In this document: positions 53,956-62,068 of the stretch, one piece after another | Layout of the letters: every line of letters starts with the position of its first letter | How positions within the stretch are numbered: the first letter of the stretch is position 1 | Assembly: GCF_900141855.1 (NCBI RefSeq) | Contig: NZ_FQYU01000001.1 | Coordinates: 345,402-409,401 of the forward strand | Reading direction: 5' to 3' | DNA from: Pseudozobellia thermophila | GTDB taxonomy: Bacteria > Bacteroidota > Bacteroidia > Flavobacteriales > Flavobacteriaceae | Length of the DNA: 64,000 nt | Program-made: the position numbers and the translations under genes | The notes under the pieces: model-generated | The model's database searches: none | What the model was told of the DNA's origin: nothing | Seen by the model: only the letters and a program-made list of their open reading frames with translations

Positions 53956-55020
53956 TCACCGGTAATTTATCACTCCCAAACCCGGGGCCTCCGTCGGGTA
54001 CAGCACCCCTTCCCTTAAATGAAACAGGCCCTTAAAGGGGTCGTCGACCACATCCAAATGCCCATCAAGGTCGGCATAGCGAACGTTGGGCCTCGAAAGG
54101 GCAAAGTGCAATCCGGCCGAAATACCCAAGGCCGACTCATCGTTGCAGCCGATCATACTTTCGATACCTGCTGCCTTGGCCACCGAATTGATATGCATGG
54201 CCTCTAGAATACCTCCGACCTTCATCAATTTGATGTTCACCATATCGACCCGCTCGTTCTGGGCCAAGCGAAAGGCATCGGTCAAGGTTTTTAGGCTTTC
54301 ATCGGCCATGACGGGAATATCGACTTGGTTCATTACCTCGCCCAGGCGTTCTTCCTTTTCACGCTGGGTCGGCTGTTCAAAAATTTCTATGCCGATTTGG
54401 CCGGTGGCCTTTACAAAGGTGACGGAGTCGAGTACCGAATAGCCCTGATTGCCGTCGAAGCGAAGGGTAACCCCGGGAAATTCCTGATGCAAGCGGGTCA
54501 TTTTCTCTATATCCTCCTCCAGGCTGTGCCCGCCCTTTACTTTTAAGATAAAGAAGCCCCGTCCCACAAATTCGCGGGCCTGCTCCAATGTTTCCTCCAA
54601 GGGAAGTATCCCGATGGTTATGCTTGTGGGGATACTATTTTGAAATCCCCCCAAAAACCGATAGAGGGGGACCCCCGCCTTTTTCGAAATCAAATCGTGC
54701 AGGGCCATGTCGACCATGGTCAGCGAAGAAGATTTTCTTCCCAATTGTGCCTTGAGCTCGACCAGGATATGGGCGTAGGTAAACGGGTCTTTCCCTTTTA
54801 ACAGGGGTATAATGGTGTTCTCAATGGACGCTTCGACCTCATCGGCGGTCTCTCCCGTAACGATCTTATCGGGTGCGCCGCATCCGTAGCCCACTATTTC
54901 GGTATCGGTTTCGACCTTTAAAATAAAGTTTACCGTATGGTCAATGGTCTCATAGGCAATGGTATAAGGTTGCGAAAGCCTTAGGTTCAAACGCTCGTAA
55001 CCGACACGGGTAATTTTCAT
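53956..55020 (-). CDS. dgcA: Enolase-superfamily epimerase, DgcA-like (dipeptide or N-acetyl-D-Glu epimerase)
   Basis: This is a mandelate-racemase/dipeptide-epimerase subgroup enzyme. Catalytic residues are the lysines in FILKVKGG, the metal ligands in RFDGNQGY, EIFEQPT and VMADES, and the second-side lysine in VNIKLMKVGG. The 354 residues match. Such genes are often annotated L-Ala-D/L-Glu epimerase. Here the start overlaps the stop of a DUF1611 gene by 4 bp, the same pairing as DgcA-DgcN, in which DgcA epimerises N-acetyl-D-glutamate to the L form. The choice between that role and muropeptide recycling is inference. Confidence 0.85.
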   Translation of the reverse strand: MKITRVGYERLNLRLSQPYTIAYETIDHTVNFILKVETDTEIVGYGCGAPDKIVTGETADEVEASIENTIIPLLKGKDPFTYAHILVELKAQLGRKSSSLTMVDMALHDLISKKAGVPLYRFLGGFQNSIPTSITIGILPLEETLEQAREFVGRGFFILKVKGGHSLEEDIEKMTRLHQEFPGVTLRFDGNQGYSVLDSVTFVKATGQIGIEIFEQPTQREKEERLGEVMNQVDIPVMADESLKTLTDAFRLAQNERVDMVNIKLMKVGGILEAMHINSVAKAAGIESMIGCNDESALGISAGLHFALSRPNVRYADLDGHLDVVDDPFKGLFHLREGVLYPTEAPGLGVINYR

Positions 55021-56090
55021 ACGATTTTTTCCTTTAAAAGATGGACAAGCCCTTCGGCACCAAATTTAAGCACGTCGAAGGCGGGCAGGCCGGTTTCATG
55101 CCTTATCTGTTCGCAAGCCTCCAAGATCTCGTCTTCCGCCATGTCTTCATGGTTAACCGTAACGGCAATGACCTTTTTGCCCGAGATGACCTCAATGGCG
55201 TTAATCTGTTCGGGAAGCGGATGCAATCGATACCCAGGAAAACCATCGTACTCCAGCCTTTTCGGGGCATGTTGCAGAATGACGTAATCGGGCCGGCCGG
55301 CCGCCAATATCTCGAATCCGCCCGGATAGGCCGGATTCATCAGGCTTCCTTGCCCCTCGATTACGATGACATCGGGGTTTTCGTTTTTATAGGCGCTCAC
55401 CACGGCATGTTCGATCTCGCCCGAAACGAAATCGTTGATGCAGCTATCCATCACCATGCTGTACTTGGCGCCCTGCATCCAGGCGGTTTGCCCGGTACCG
55501 ATTATCTCGGCCTTTAGACCGGCATCCCTGAAACCGTGGACCAATAGCCAAGCGGTGGTACGTTTGCCCAGAGCCGAATCGGTGCCGAGCACGGCCAACT
55601 TCAAGCAGTCTACCTTTTCGATCTCGCCCGTAAAGAAGTGCAGTTTGTCGCGGTCGGGTGTTTTACGCACATCGCGTATTCGGCAATTGTTTTCGGCCGC
55701 CAACCGGACCAATAGGGCATCGTTGGTCAAAAAGTCGTGGAGGCCGCTATCAACGTTCAACCCCTTTTGAAGGGCCTTTTTGATCGTGGTCCGGGCCTCA
55801 TCGGGCAAACGCCCCCCATCGGGCGCCAGTCCGATTACCAGCGATTTGGGCATGTTTCCCGAGGCTTCCAGGGTTTCGAGGGCGGTTTCGAAGGTCTTAA
55901 AAACAGGAATGCCGTTGGGTTTGCCGTCCAATACTTCGCCGGCATCCCTACCTTGGTATTTTTTATCCAAAACCCCGACCACTTCATAGCGCTCGGTAAA
56001 ACGCACCAGGCCGTGCGCGGTTTTTCCATTGGGTGTGTTGAAGGCCCCTTCGCAATACACCAAGGCCCTTCCATCTATTGATTGCTTCAT
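55017..56090 (-). CDS. dgcN: DUF1611 protein, DgcN-like N-acyltransferase
   Basis: DUF1611 proteins have a Rossmann-like N-terminal part and a P-loop-type C-terminal part. Seen here are GTDSALGKRTTAWLL (nucleotide-loop-like), ATGQTAW-like IIGTGQTAWMQGAKY, the SCINDFVSGEIEHAV block and VIEGQGSLMNPAYPGG. The family member DgcN acetylates D-glutamate in a catabolic route described in marine Pseudoalteromonas. The 4-bp overlap with the epimerase and the 11-bp gap from the upstream PLP gene suggest one transcript. The acetyl donor and amino acid are not proven for this protein. Confidence 0.85.
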   Translation of the reverse strand: MKQSIDGRALVYCEGAFNTPNGKTAHGLVRFTERYEVVGVLDKKYQGRDAGEVLDGKPNGIPVFKTFETALETLEASGNMPKSLVIGLAPDGGRLPDEARTTIKKALQKGLNVDSGLHDFLTNDALLVRLAAENNCRIRDVRKTPDRDKLHFFTGEIEKVDCLKLAVLGTDSALGKRTTAWLLVHGFRDAGLKAEIIGTGQTAWMQGAKYSMVMDSCINDFVSGEIEHAVVSAYKNENPDVIVIEGQGSLMNPAYPGGFEILAAGRPDYVILQHAPKRLEYDGFPGYRLHPLPEQINAIEVISGKKVIAVTVNHEDMAEDEILEACEQIRHETGLPAFDVLKFGAEGLVHLLKEKIV

Positions 56091-56101
56091 CCTTTATCTA
56101 T

Positions 56102-57163
56102 TTAGTTTTTGGCGGTCAGTACCGCAACGAACCTGTCGGGTTCAAAATTCCGTTCCTCGTCGAGTTCCAATAGGGCAATGAGGCCGGCCGTAGAGGCCGG
56201 CAAGATGCGAAAGCCCTCTTTTTTCGCCAATAGGGCGGTCATATCCCTTAACTTTTTATCGCTTATGTTATAGGCCTCGCCCTGCGATTCGCGTAGGGCG
56301 TACAAGGCTTCTTCGCCGTCGAAGCTGTGCCAATTGACCAGGGGCTCGTTGTATTTGGTCTCCTTGATGCTTTTGGGGTCGAGGTCCTTGCAATATTCCA
56401 GACCCTGTAAGAAGGATTGGATGATCGGGTTTTTTCGCGATGAGGATGCGGCGATCATTTTTGGCACACGCGAGGTTTTTCCCCTTTTGTACAGGTTGAC
56501 GAAGCCGCGATAAATGCCGGCAAAAAGGGTACCGTTGGAAACCGGTACCGCACAATACTTTGGGGCATCTCCCAAATCTTCAAAAATTTCAGTGGCAATC
56601 TGTGAATAGGCACTTATCTGCAAAGGAGTGTTCGCGCCCCCTGGATTGGCATCGTACCAACCTTTGGTTTCCGCCAATTCACTGCTCGACCTGACCGCAT
56701 CTTCGTAGTTTCCCGGCAAACGGACGATTTTCGAACCTAATAGTTCCATTTCCGCGACCCGTTCGGTATGGTACGATTCCGGGATAAAAACGACACACTC
56801 CAAGCCCGCCAAATTGGCCGCCAAGGCCACGGCAACCCCGTAATTGCCACAAGTCGCCAAAGAAACGGTGGTAAAGTTTCTTCGCAGTGCGTCGTACATC
56901 TGGGCAAAGGCGATCCGGTCTTTTTGGGTTCCGGTCGGGTTGTCGCCCTCGTACTTGATGTAAAGTTGGCGTATATCGAACTCGCGCTCCAAGGCTTTGG
57001 CCCGGTGCAGGCCGGTATCGCCCACCTCGAGGTTGATGATATCTTCGTAAGACTCGAGCCGATCGACCAGCGATTTGTTCTTGTCCCTGACAAAGGCGCT
57101 CAATCTTCTGGTCTCCGAGGAGACCTTGTTTTCTGCGGTCTTTACACCGTCCCTTAAGTCCAT
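56102..57163 (-). CDS. PLP-dependent lyase of the threonine-synthase fold
   Basis: This is a fold-type II PLP enzyme. The Schiff-base lysine is in GDNPTGTQKDRIAF (near residue 81) and the catalytic-loop glycines in LATCGNYGVAVALAAN. At 353 residues it is compact, smaller than most biosynthetic threonine synthases, and no other threonine-pathway gene is next to it. As the first gene of the run with dgcN and dgcA it may be an amino-acid ammonia-lyase or racemase in the same pathway. That role is inference. Confidence 0.82.
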   Translation of the reverse strand: MDLRDGVKTAENKVSSETRRLSAFVRDKNKSLVDRLESYEDIINLEVGDTGLHRAKALEREFDIRQLYIKYEGDNPTGTQKDRIAFAQMYDALRRNFTTVSLATCGNYGVAVALAANLAGLECVVFIPESYHTERVAEMELLGSKIVRLPGNYEDAVRSSSELAETKGWYDANPGGANTPLQISAYSQIATEIFEDLGDAPKYCAVPVSNGTLFAGIYRGFVNLYKRGKTSRVPKMIAASSSRKNPIIQSFLQGLEYCKDLDPKSIKETKYNEPLVNWHSFDGEEALYALRESQGEAYNISDKKLRDMTALLAKKEGFRILPASTAGLIALLELDEERNFEPDRFVAVLTAKN

Positions 57164-57257
57164 TTCACATGTTTTGCATACTGAGGCACTCCAATCAAAT
57201 GTAGGCTGTTTTTATGGATATTTCCACAATAAAACACAAAAACGCAACGGAGTTTAT

Positions 57258-58286
57258 CTAAGGGAGTTCACCGTATTTTTCCATGGTGGTCAGTTCGGGC
57301 TCCCCACCCCTTTTTCCGCAACCTGAGGCGATATAGACATCGTCTTCGAAAAACACGAGTCCCGTACCGTGCCTTCCTTCGATCAGGCCGGGAAGCTTTC
57401 TCCATTGCATGGTCGACAGATCGAGGGCCTCTACATCGGCATGGGCCTTTTCCTGCGTGGGCGATTCGCCACCGACTACCCATATCTCATCGTTGTGGCG
57501 CATGGCCGCATTACCGGCGCGTTGTGTTGGAATCGGCTCGGAGAGGGTCTGCCAACTATCGCTTTCGATATCGTATACATCCACTTCGGCAAGGGTGCCG
57601 CCAAAAGGATCGTCGGGTTCAATGCCCGTATTACGACCTGCCGGGGCATAGATTTTTCCTTCGGCCAATACCGCTTGAAAGTGATCGCGTGCGCGGGGGG
57701 CGTCGGTCAGTACTTGCCATTGCCCCGTTTTGGGATCGTAGCTATCCATCCAGTTTTTATGGTCGCCTATATGACCGTTCTTGATACCGCATGCAATGTA
57801 AATCTTGCCGTTGTACAATACGTTTCCGGTCGAGCCCCGCCTTCTGTCCGGGGGGATCACATCGCCTTTCGACCATTTGTCGCTTGCCGGGTCGTAAATA
57901 TAAACGTACTCGGTCGGGGTCTCGCCGGGCCATTTTCCGGTTAGGGCCGCAATTACGTATATTTTGTCTTCGAACACCACCGGTTGAAAGTGGTGCAGCT
58001 CTATGGGCGGTTTTTGCCCTTCCGTCCACTCTTTGGTCTGGGTGTCGTAGATACTGACGGGGCGGATCCCCCTGCCGCCCAACAGATAAAACTTGGGGCC
58101 GACACGAACAAAGGCCGCTTCGTGTCGGGCCACGGGCTTGCTGCCACCTTGGGCAACCACTTCCTGCCAACCTAGGGAAACGGGAGCTTCATGCGTTTTG
58201 ACGGTTTCCTTCTTTTCGGTCTTTGCGGTGTCTTTACAATTGCCGAACAGCAATGCAAGACAAACTAGGGTAAGATATCGTGCCAT
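57258..58286 (-). CDS. Kelch-repeat lipoprotein
   Basis: A lipobox (LLFGNCKD, Cys17) is followed by about six Kelch repeats forming a β-propeller: repeated units such as FYLLGGRG..SIYDTQTKEW, YIYDPASDKW, DSYDPKTGQW and EVDVYDIESDSW each end in the typical Trp. The 342 residues make a full propeller. Similar exported Kelch proteins include N-acetylneuraminate epimerase, but the sequence does not show that activity. It is 95 bp upstream of the PLP gene on the same strand and diverges from dgoK. Confidence 0.87.
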   Translation of the reverse strand: MARYLTLVCLALLFGNCKDTAKTEKKETVKTHEAPVSLGWQEVVAQGGSKPVARHEAAFVRVGPKFYLLGGRGIRPVSIYDTQTKEWTEGQKPPIELHHFQPVVFEDKIYVIAALTGKWPGETPTEYVYIYDPASDKWSKGDVIPPDRRRGSTGNVLYNGKIYIACGIKNGHIGDHKNWMDSYDPKTGQWQVLTDAPRARDHFQAVLAEGKIYAPAGRNTGIEPDDPFGGTLAEVDVYDIESDSWQTLSEPIPTQRAGNAAMRHNDEIWVVGGESPTQEKAHADVEALDLSTMQWRKLPGLIEGRHGTGLVFFEDDVYIASGCGKRGGEPELTTMEKYGELP

Positions 58287-58415
58287 ACGCTTTGTTTATT
58301 AAATAGTAATCCGTCCTAAAAATAAGATATAATAGTAAGTCCGGGAAGTATACAAAGGGAAAATCGAAAACAGGACAAGGTAGATACCCCTGCATCGCCA
58401 TTTCGGCCAAATTCA

Positions 58416-58423
58416 TATATTTA
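58416..58423 (+). promoter_or_regulatory. Possible -7 box of dgoK
   Basis: TATATTTA matches 7 of 8 positions of the -7 consensus, 18 nt before the dgoK ATG. No good -33 element is visible. Confidence 0.35.
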
Positions 58424-58439
58424 CAAGCGAACAAAAACT

Positions 58440-59390
58440 ATGAAGCCACCCGATTTTTTTATCAGCTGCGATTGGGGCACCTCCAATTTTAGGGTCAGTG
58501 CGGTAGATAGGGCGACCCTCGGCCTTATATCGAGCATTAAAAGCTCCGAAGGCGTAAAAGCCCGGTTTCGGAAGTTCGAGGCGGGACAAGGTATGCCGCG
58601 GGCGGACTTCTTTCTTTCCTACCTACTGGAACAGATTGGGAAACTCGACGTTCCCCACTTAAAAAATACCGTAATCGTAGGTTCGGGCATGCTGTCATCA
58701 TCGATCGGCATGAAGGAACTGCCCTATGCCGACATGCCCTTTTCCTTTTCGGGGCAAGAACTCCTGAAGGAGCGTTTTGAACTGCCCAATGGCAACCACA
58801 TGGTTTTAATATCGGGAGTAAAAACCCCAAACGATGTCATGCGCGGCGAAGAGGTTCAGGCCATAGGTATAGCCGAACAGTTGCCCGATACCGGAAAAGG
58901 TGTTTTGATCCTCCCCGGAACCCATAGCAAACACATTTACTTTAACAACGGGCGTTTCGAAAGGTTTACCACTTTTATGACGGGGGAGCTTTATGAGGTT
59001 ATCGGCACGCATAGCATTTTGGCCCCCTCGCTACAACAGGCCGATTGGGACGACGTGTACGAGGACGTATTCATGGAAGGGGTAAAAAAAGGACTCGCCA
59101 ATACTGCAATCGCCTCTTTGTTCTCGATCAGGGCGAACAGCCTTTTAAACAAGGCCTCGCCCATCAACAATTCGTTTTTCCTTTCCGGTTTGTTGATCGG
59201 AAGCGAGTTAGCGTCCCTCGTCGACAAAAACGAAAAAATCTATTTGGGCGCTACCGGAATCCAAAGGAAACTCTATATGTTGGCATTGAAATATATTTCG
59301 GCCATCGACGATTTGCTCTGTTTTAATACAACCGATATGCAACACGCCCTGTTCGCGGGGCAACTAAAAATACTGAAGACCTATGTGTAA
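58440..59390 (+). CDS. dgoK: 2-dehydro-3-deoxygalactonokinase
   Basis: DgoK phosphorylates 2-keto-3-deoxy-galactonate to its 6-phosphate. The N-terminal ISCDWGTSNFRVSAVD is the phosphate-1 loop of the ASKHA kinase fold as found in DgoK; VLILPGTHSKHIYFNNG is the second family block. The 316 residues match. Its 3' end overlaps the aldolase gene by 8 bp, so the two consecutive steps of the pathway are made together. Confidence 0.92.
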   Translation: MKPPDFFISCDWGTSNFRVSAVDRATLGLISSIKSSEGVKARFRKFEAGQGMPRADFFLSYLLEQIGKLDVPHLKNTVIVGSGMLSSSIGMKELPYADMPFSFSGQELLKERFELPNGNHMVLISGVKTPNDVMRGEEVQAIGIAEQLPDTGKGVLILPGTHSKHIYFNNGRFERFTTFMTGELYEVIGTHSILAPSLQQADWDDVYEDVFMEGVKKGLANTAIASLFSIRANSLLNKASPINNSFFLSGLLIGSELASLVDKNEKIYLGATGIQRKLYMLALKYISAIDDLLCFNTTDMQHALFAGQLKILKTYV

Positions 59391-60021
59391 AGACTCTTTT
59401 TCCTGGACGCGTTTCAAACAAAACCCTGTCGTGGGCATCCTAAGGGGCCTGCCTACCGACGAAGTCGTTCAATTGGTGCCCAGCTACCTCAAAAGTGGTT
59501 TTTACACCTTGGAGGTTACCATGAACTCGCCCGAGGTTACCAAAACCATTGGGGTTTTAAGAAAGGAGTTTCCTGAGTTGAACGTAGGGGCCGGTACGGT
59601 ATGCAGCGTTCAAGACCTCGATAGGGCCCTTGCCGCCGGAGCGCAGTTTATCGTTACGCCCATTGTCGATGCCGAGGTAATCGGTCAGTGTGCGGCCCGG
59701 AAAATTCCCATTTTTCCCGGGGCCTACACTCCCACCGAAATCTATACCGCGTGGAAGTTGGGTGCCTCGGCGGTAAAGGTATTCCCAGCTACCCAATTGG
59801 GCCCACAATACTTTAAGGATGTTTTGGCTCCCTTGAACGAAATTAAACTATTACCTACGGGAGGGGTTTCGGCCGACAACATACGTGCCTTTTTTGAGGC
59901 CGGGGCCATCGGGGCCGGCATGGGCAGTTCGCTGTTCGACAAAGACCTTATCGCCAAGGGGGATTTTGCAGGCCTTGAAAGGCACTTTAAAAAGGTGGCG
60001 GGCCAAATAGACCGACACTGA
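59383..60021 (+). CDS. eda: KDPG/KDPGal aldolase (bifunctional 4-hydroxy-2-oxoglutarate aldolase)
   Basis: This class I aldolase splits 2-keto-3-deoxy-6-phospho-sugar acids to pyruvate and glyceraldehyde 3-phosphate. The catalytic Glu is in VVGILRGLPTDEV, the substrate block is GAGTVCSVQD and FIVTPIVD, and the Schiff-base lysine is in AVKVFPATQLG. The 212 residues match. It overlaps dgoK by 8 bp. Since dgoK makes the galacto product, KDPGal is as likely a substrate as KDPG. An inverted repeat begins right at its stop. Confidence 0.94.
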   Translation: MCKDSFSWTRFKQNPVVGILRGLPTDEVVQLVPSYLKSGFYTLEVTMNSPEVTKTIGVLRKEFPELNVGAGTVCSVQDLDRALAAGAQFIVTPIVDAEVIGQCAARKIPIFPGAYTPTEIYTAWKLGASAVKVFPATQLGPQYFKDVLAPLNEIKLLPTGGVSADNIRAFFEAGAIGAGMGSSLFDKDLIAKGDFAGLERHFKKVAGQIDRH

Positions 60022-60044
60022 TATCCCATCGTCCGATGGGATAT
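60021..60044 (+). terminator. Perfect inverted repeat after the aldolase gene
   Basis: ATATCCCATCG-TC-CGATGGGATAT has perfect 11-bp arms and is followed by TTTCC. It overlaps the last base of the aldolase stop codon. It could be a weak terminator or an mRNA-stabilising stem. Confidence 0.55.
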
Positions 60045-60342
60045 TTCCTTACGGCATTGGTTTTCCAAAATCGCCGGATCTCTACCTTGAGCTAAATCAG
60101 CACCTCGTCAACTTAGCTTCCGACGACGCCTTTAAAAAAAGGGGATGGAAAATTACGGCCCACCCTATTTCCGATGCCCGGGATCAAGGCCGTTAAACAT
60201 CGACCCGAATAAGCAAGGAAGCATTATCCAACGGTGCGCCTACAAAGACCTTTTTTGAGCGTTAAATTTATCCTAATTCCTAGATTGTAAGCAAAGTATG
60301 GGTAGCTTTACCAGAGCATTGGCCTAACCGAAAATACCACAT
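60045..60342. other. Intergenic region upstream of the BLUF gene
   Basis: About 300 bp contain no supported gene. TAGCTTTA (60303-60310, 7 of 8 consensus) lies 33 nt before the BLUF ATG with a TTG 15 nt upstream, slightly too close. It is the best promoter candidate but weak. Confidence 0.4.
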
Positions 60343-60783
60343 ATGTTTACTATTATTTACAAATCAAAGGCCAAGGCCGATTTTACCCCAAACCAAATCT
60401 TGCAGATGCTCAAAAAAGCAAATGTGCACAATAAAAAGCACAATATTACGGGGTGCCTCCTATACCACCGTGGGGACTTTCTACAACTTATCGAAGGTGC
60501 CGAAAAAGACGTTAGGGCCCTTTATACCGTCATTTCAAAAGACCCCCGACATACCGAGGTAAATCTGCTCAGTGCCGAAAAAACACTGCTCCGGTCGTTC
60601 AAGGACTGGAACATGGTGTACAACGACCTCGACTATGATTCCAACGATGTGGAAGAAAAGCGCCGTCTTTTTCACGAGATTTTTTATGGTGGCGAAGCGC
60701 TAAGCAACCCCGGGCGTTCGAAACTGGTCCTTTGGAAGGAGGTAAATGCCATCCTAAACGAGAAAAAAACCTCCGGTCTATAG
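60343..60783 (+). CDS. Stand-alone BLUF-domain blue-light sensor
   Basis: BLUF domains bind FAD and change hydrogen bonding on blue light. All key residues are present: Tyr6 (FTIIYKSKA), Asn30 (VHNKKHNITG), Gln48 (DFLQLIEG), and Trp89 and Met91 (KDWNMVY). The GCLLYHRGDFLQLIEG and KDPRH blocks match the family closely. The 146 residues leave about 50 after the BLUF core, with no attached output domain, so it must act through a partner. No EAL or GGDEF gene or transcription factor is next to it. It is a single gene followed by a tiny membrane-protein frame. Confidence 0.93.
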   Translation: MFTIIYKSKAKADFTPNQILQMLKKANVHNKKHNITGCLLYHRGDFLQLIEGAEKDVRALYTVISKDPRHTEVNLLSAEKTLLRSFKDWNMVYNDLDYDSNDVEEKRRLFHEIFYGGEALSNPGRSKLVLWKEVNAILNEKKTSGL

Positions 60784-60843
60784 GTCGTTTACGGTATTCT
60801 CCCCTACTTTTATACCCGAACCGCCAAATTCCCTTAATCAACC

Positions 60844-60966
60844 ATGAAAGAAGAGGTCGTAAGAAGCAAAGACGTATTTAAGAACTGCTTTTTTGTGGGC
60901 TGCTTCGGCATCCTGATCTTTGTGCTGGCGGCATTGGCCTATCTCTTTCTCTGGCCCTACGGTTGA
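60844..60966 (+). CDS. Small single-span membrane protein, 40 residues
   Basis: ATG at 60844 opens a 40-residue frame, beginning MKEEVVRSKDVFKN, with one long hydrophobic segment (FFVGCFGILIFVLAALAYLF) and a short WPYG tail. It lies 60 bp after the BLUF gene on the same strand. Charged N-terminus, single span and position suggest a real gene, possibly co-transcribed with the sensor. No family is recognised. Confidence 0.5.
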   Translation: MKEEVVRSKDVFKNCFFVGCFGILIFVLAALAYLFLWPYG

Positions 60967-60993
60967 GACCGGGGCATGTCTTAACAGGATAGT

Positions 60994-62064
60994 CTAAAGC
61001 CCTTCCTTCCAACTTTTAAGGTTTTCGCGAACAAAGGCATCGTCGTTCAATTCGGGGTATTCGCGATACACCCTGTCGATTTCCTCTTTTTGGCCGGGAG
61101 ACAGCGTTTCGTCCGGGTCGAGGCACCAGGTGCCCTCTAGCAGTCCCTGTCTTCGCAACACTTCGTGAATGCCCGCGATACATCCCTTAAAATCGTTCTT
61201 GGCATCAAAGAAGGCCGCATTGGCATCGGTTACCTTGATGTTCTCGGTCAACATGTCCCGGCTCATCGTGCCTCCTTCTTTTTTGATCGCCTTGACCCTT
61301 TCGAGCAGTTCGACCGCCTTTTGGGTCCACACCGCCCAATGGCCGAGGAGTCCCCCTACGATATCCTTCCGCACGATGCCCTGGTCCGTCCGTATTTCAT
61401 AAGTCGTTAAGAGGTCGTTCACGATATTGTCGTCGTTGCCCGTATAGATGGCGATATCCTTATGTCGGGAGGCCGTACATACGGCACGGACCACCTCGAG
61501 GGAGCGGTAGCGGTTGAAGGGGGCGATCTTAATGGCACAGACCTCGGGAATTTCGGCGAAATCGCTCCAGAATTTTTCACTTAGCACCTTTCCTCCCACC
61601 GAAGGCTGTAGATAAAAACCGAACAGGGGCATGTGTTTTCCTATTTCCCGGGCGCGGTCGAGCAGATCGCCTTCCGACCAATCGCCCAATCCATTGATAC
61701 TAACCAGCGCCAGGTCGTAGCCCAATTTTTTTGCGATCAGGGCCTCCCTTACGGCCTGTTCCGTGGGGCCGCTGACCCCGGCCACTTTTATAAAGGGCCG
61801 TTTTGGACCAATTTTGGAAATCTCTTCGGAAGCGGTCGCCAGCACCTTTTCAAACAGGTTTATCTTGGGGTCCCTAATGGCAAATTGTGTGGTGTGTACC
61901 CCGACGGCCACACCTCCGGCCCCGGAGGCCACGTAATATCGGGTCAATAACCGTTGCCGGTATTCATCGAAGTTTCTATCGGCATTAAGGGCCAATGGGT
62001 GTGCCGGGATTACCGTACCGTTAAACAGCAGTTCCTTTATTTCAGGTTTCAATAGGGGTGTCAT
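60994..62064 (-). CDS. Dihydrodipicolinate synthase-family aldolase
   Basis: This TIM-barrel aldolase of the DHDPS/N-acetylneuraminate lyase superfamily begins with GTVIPAHPLALNADRNFDE. The Schiff-base lysine lies in EVCAIKIAPFNRY and a glycine-rich GAGGVAVGVHTTQF block follows the N-terminus. At 356 residues it is longer than DapA (about 290), with an extended C-terminus, so lysine biosynthesis is unlikely. It is the last gene of a three-gene set with an NAD-epimerase-like protein and an NRAMP-like transporter, 4 bp from the former. A sugar-acid or 2-keto-acid substrate is inference. Confidence 0.85.
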   Translation of the reverse strand: MTPLLKPEIKELLFNGTVIPAHPLALNADRNFDEYRQRLLTRYYVASGAGGVAVGVHTTQFAIRDPKINLFEKVLATASEEISKIGPKRPFIKVAGVSGPTEQAVREALIAKKLGYDLALVSINGLGDWSEGDLLDRAREIGKHMPLFGFYLQPSVGGKVLSEKFWSDFAEIPEVCAIKIAPFNRYRSLEVVRAVCTASRHKDIAIYTGNDDNIVNDLLTTYEIRTDQGIVRKDIVGGLLGHWAVWTQKAVELLERVKAIKKEGGTMSRDMLTENIKVTDANAAFFDAKNDFKGCIAGIHEVLRRQGLLEGTWCLDPDETLSPGQKEEIDRVYREYPELNDDAFVRENLKSWKEGL

Positions 62065-62068
62065 ATGT

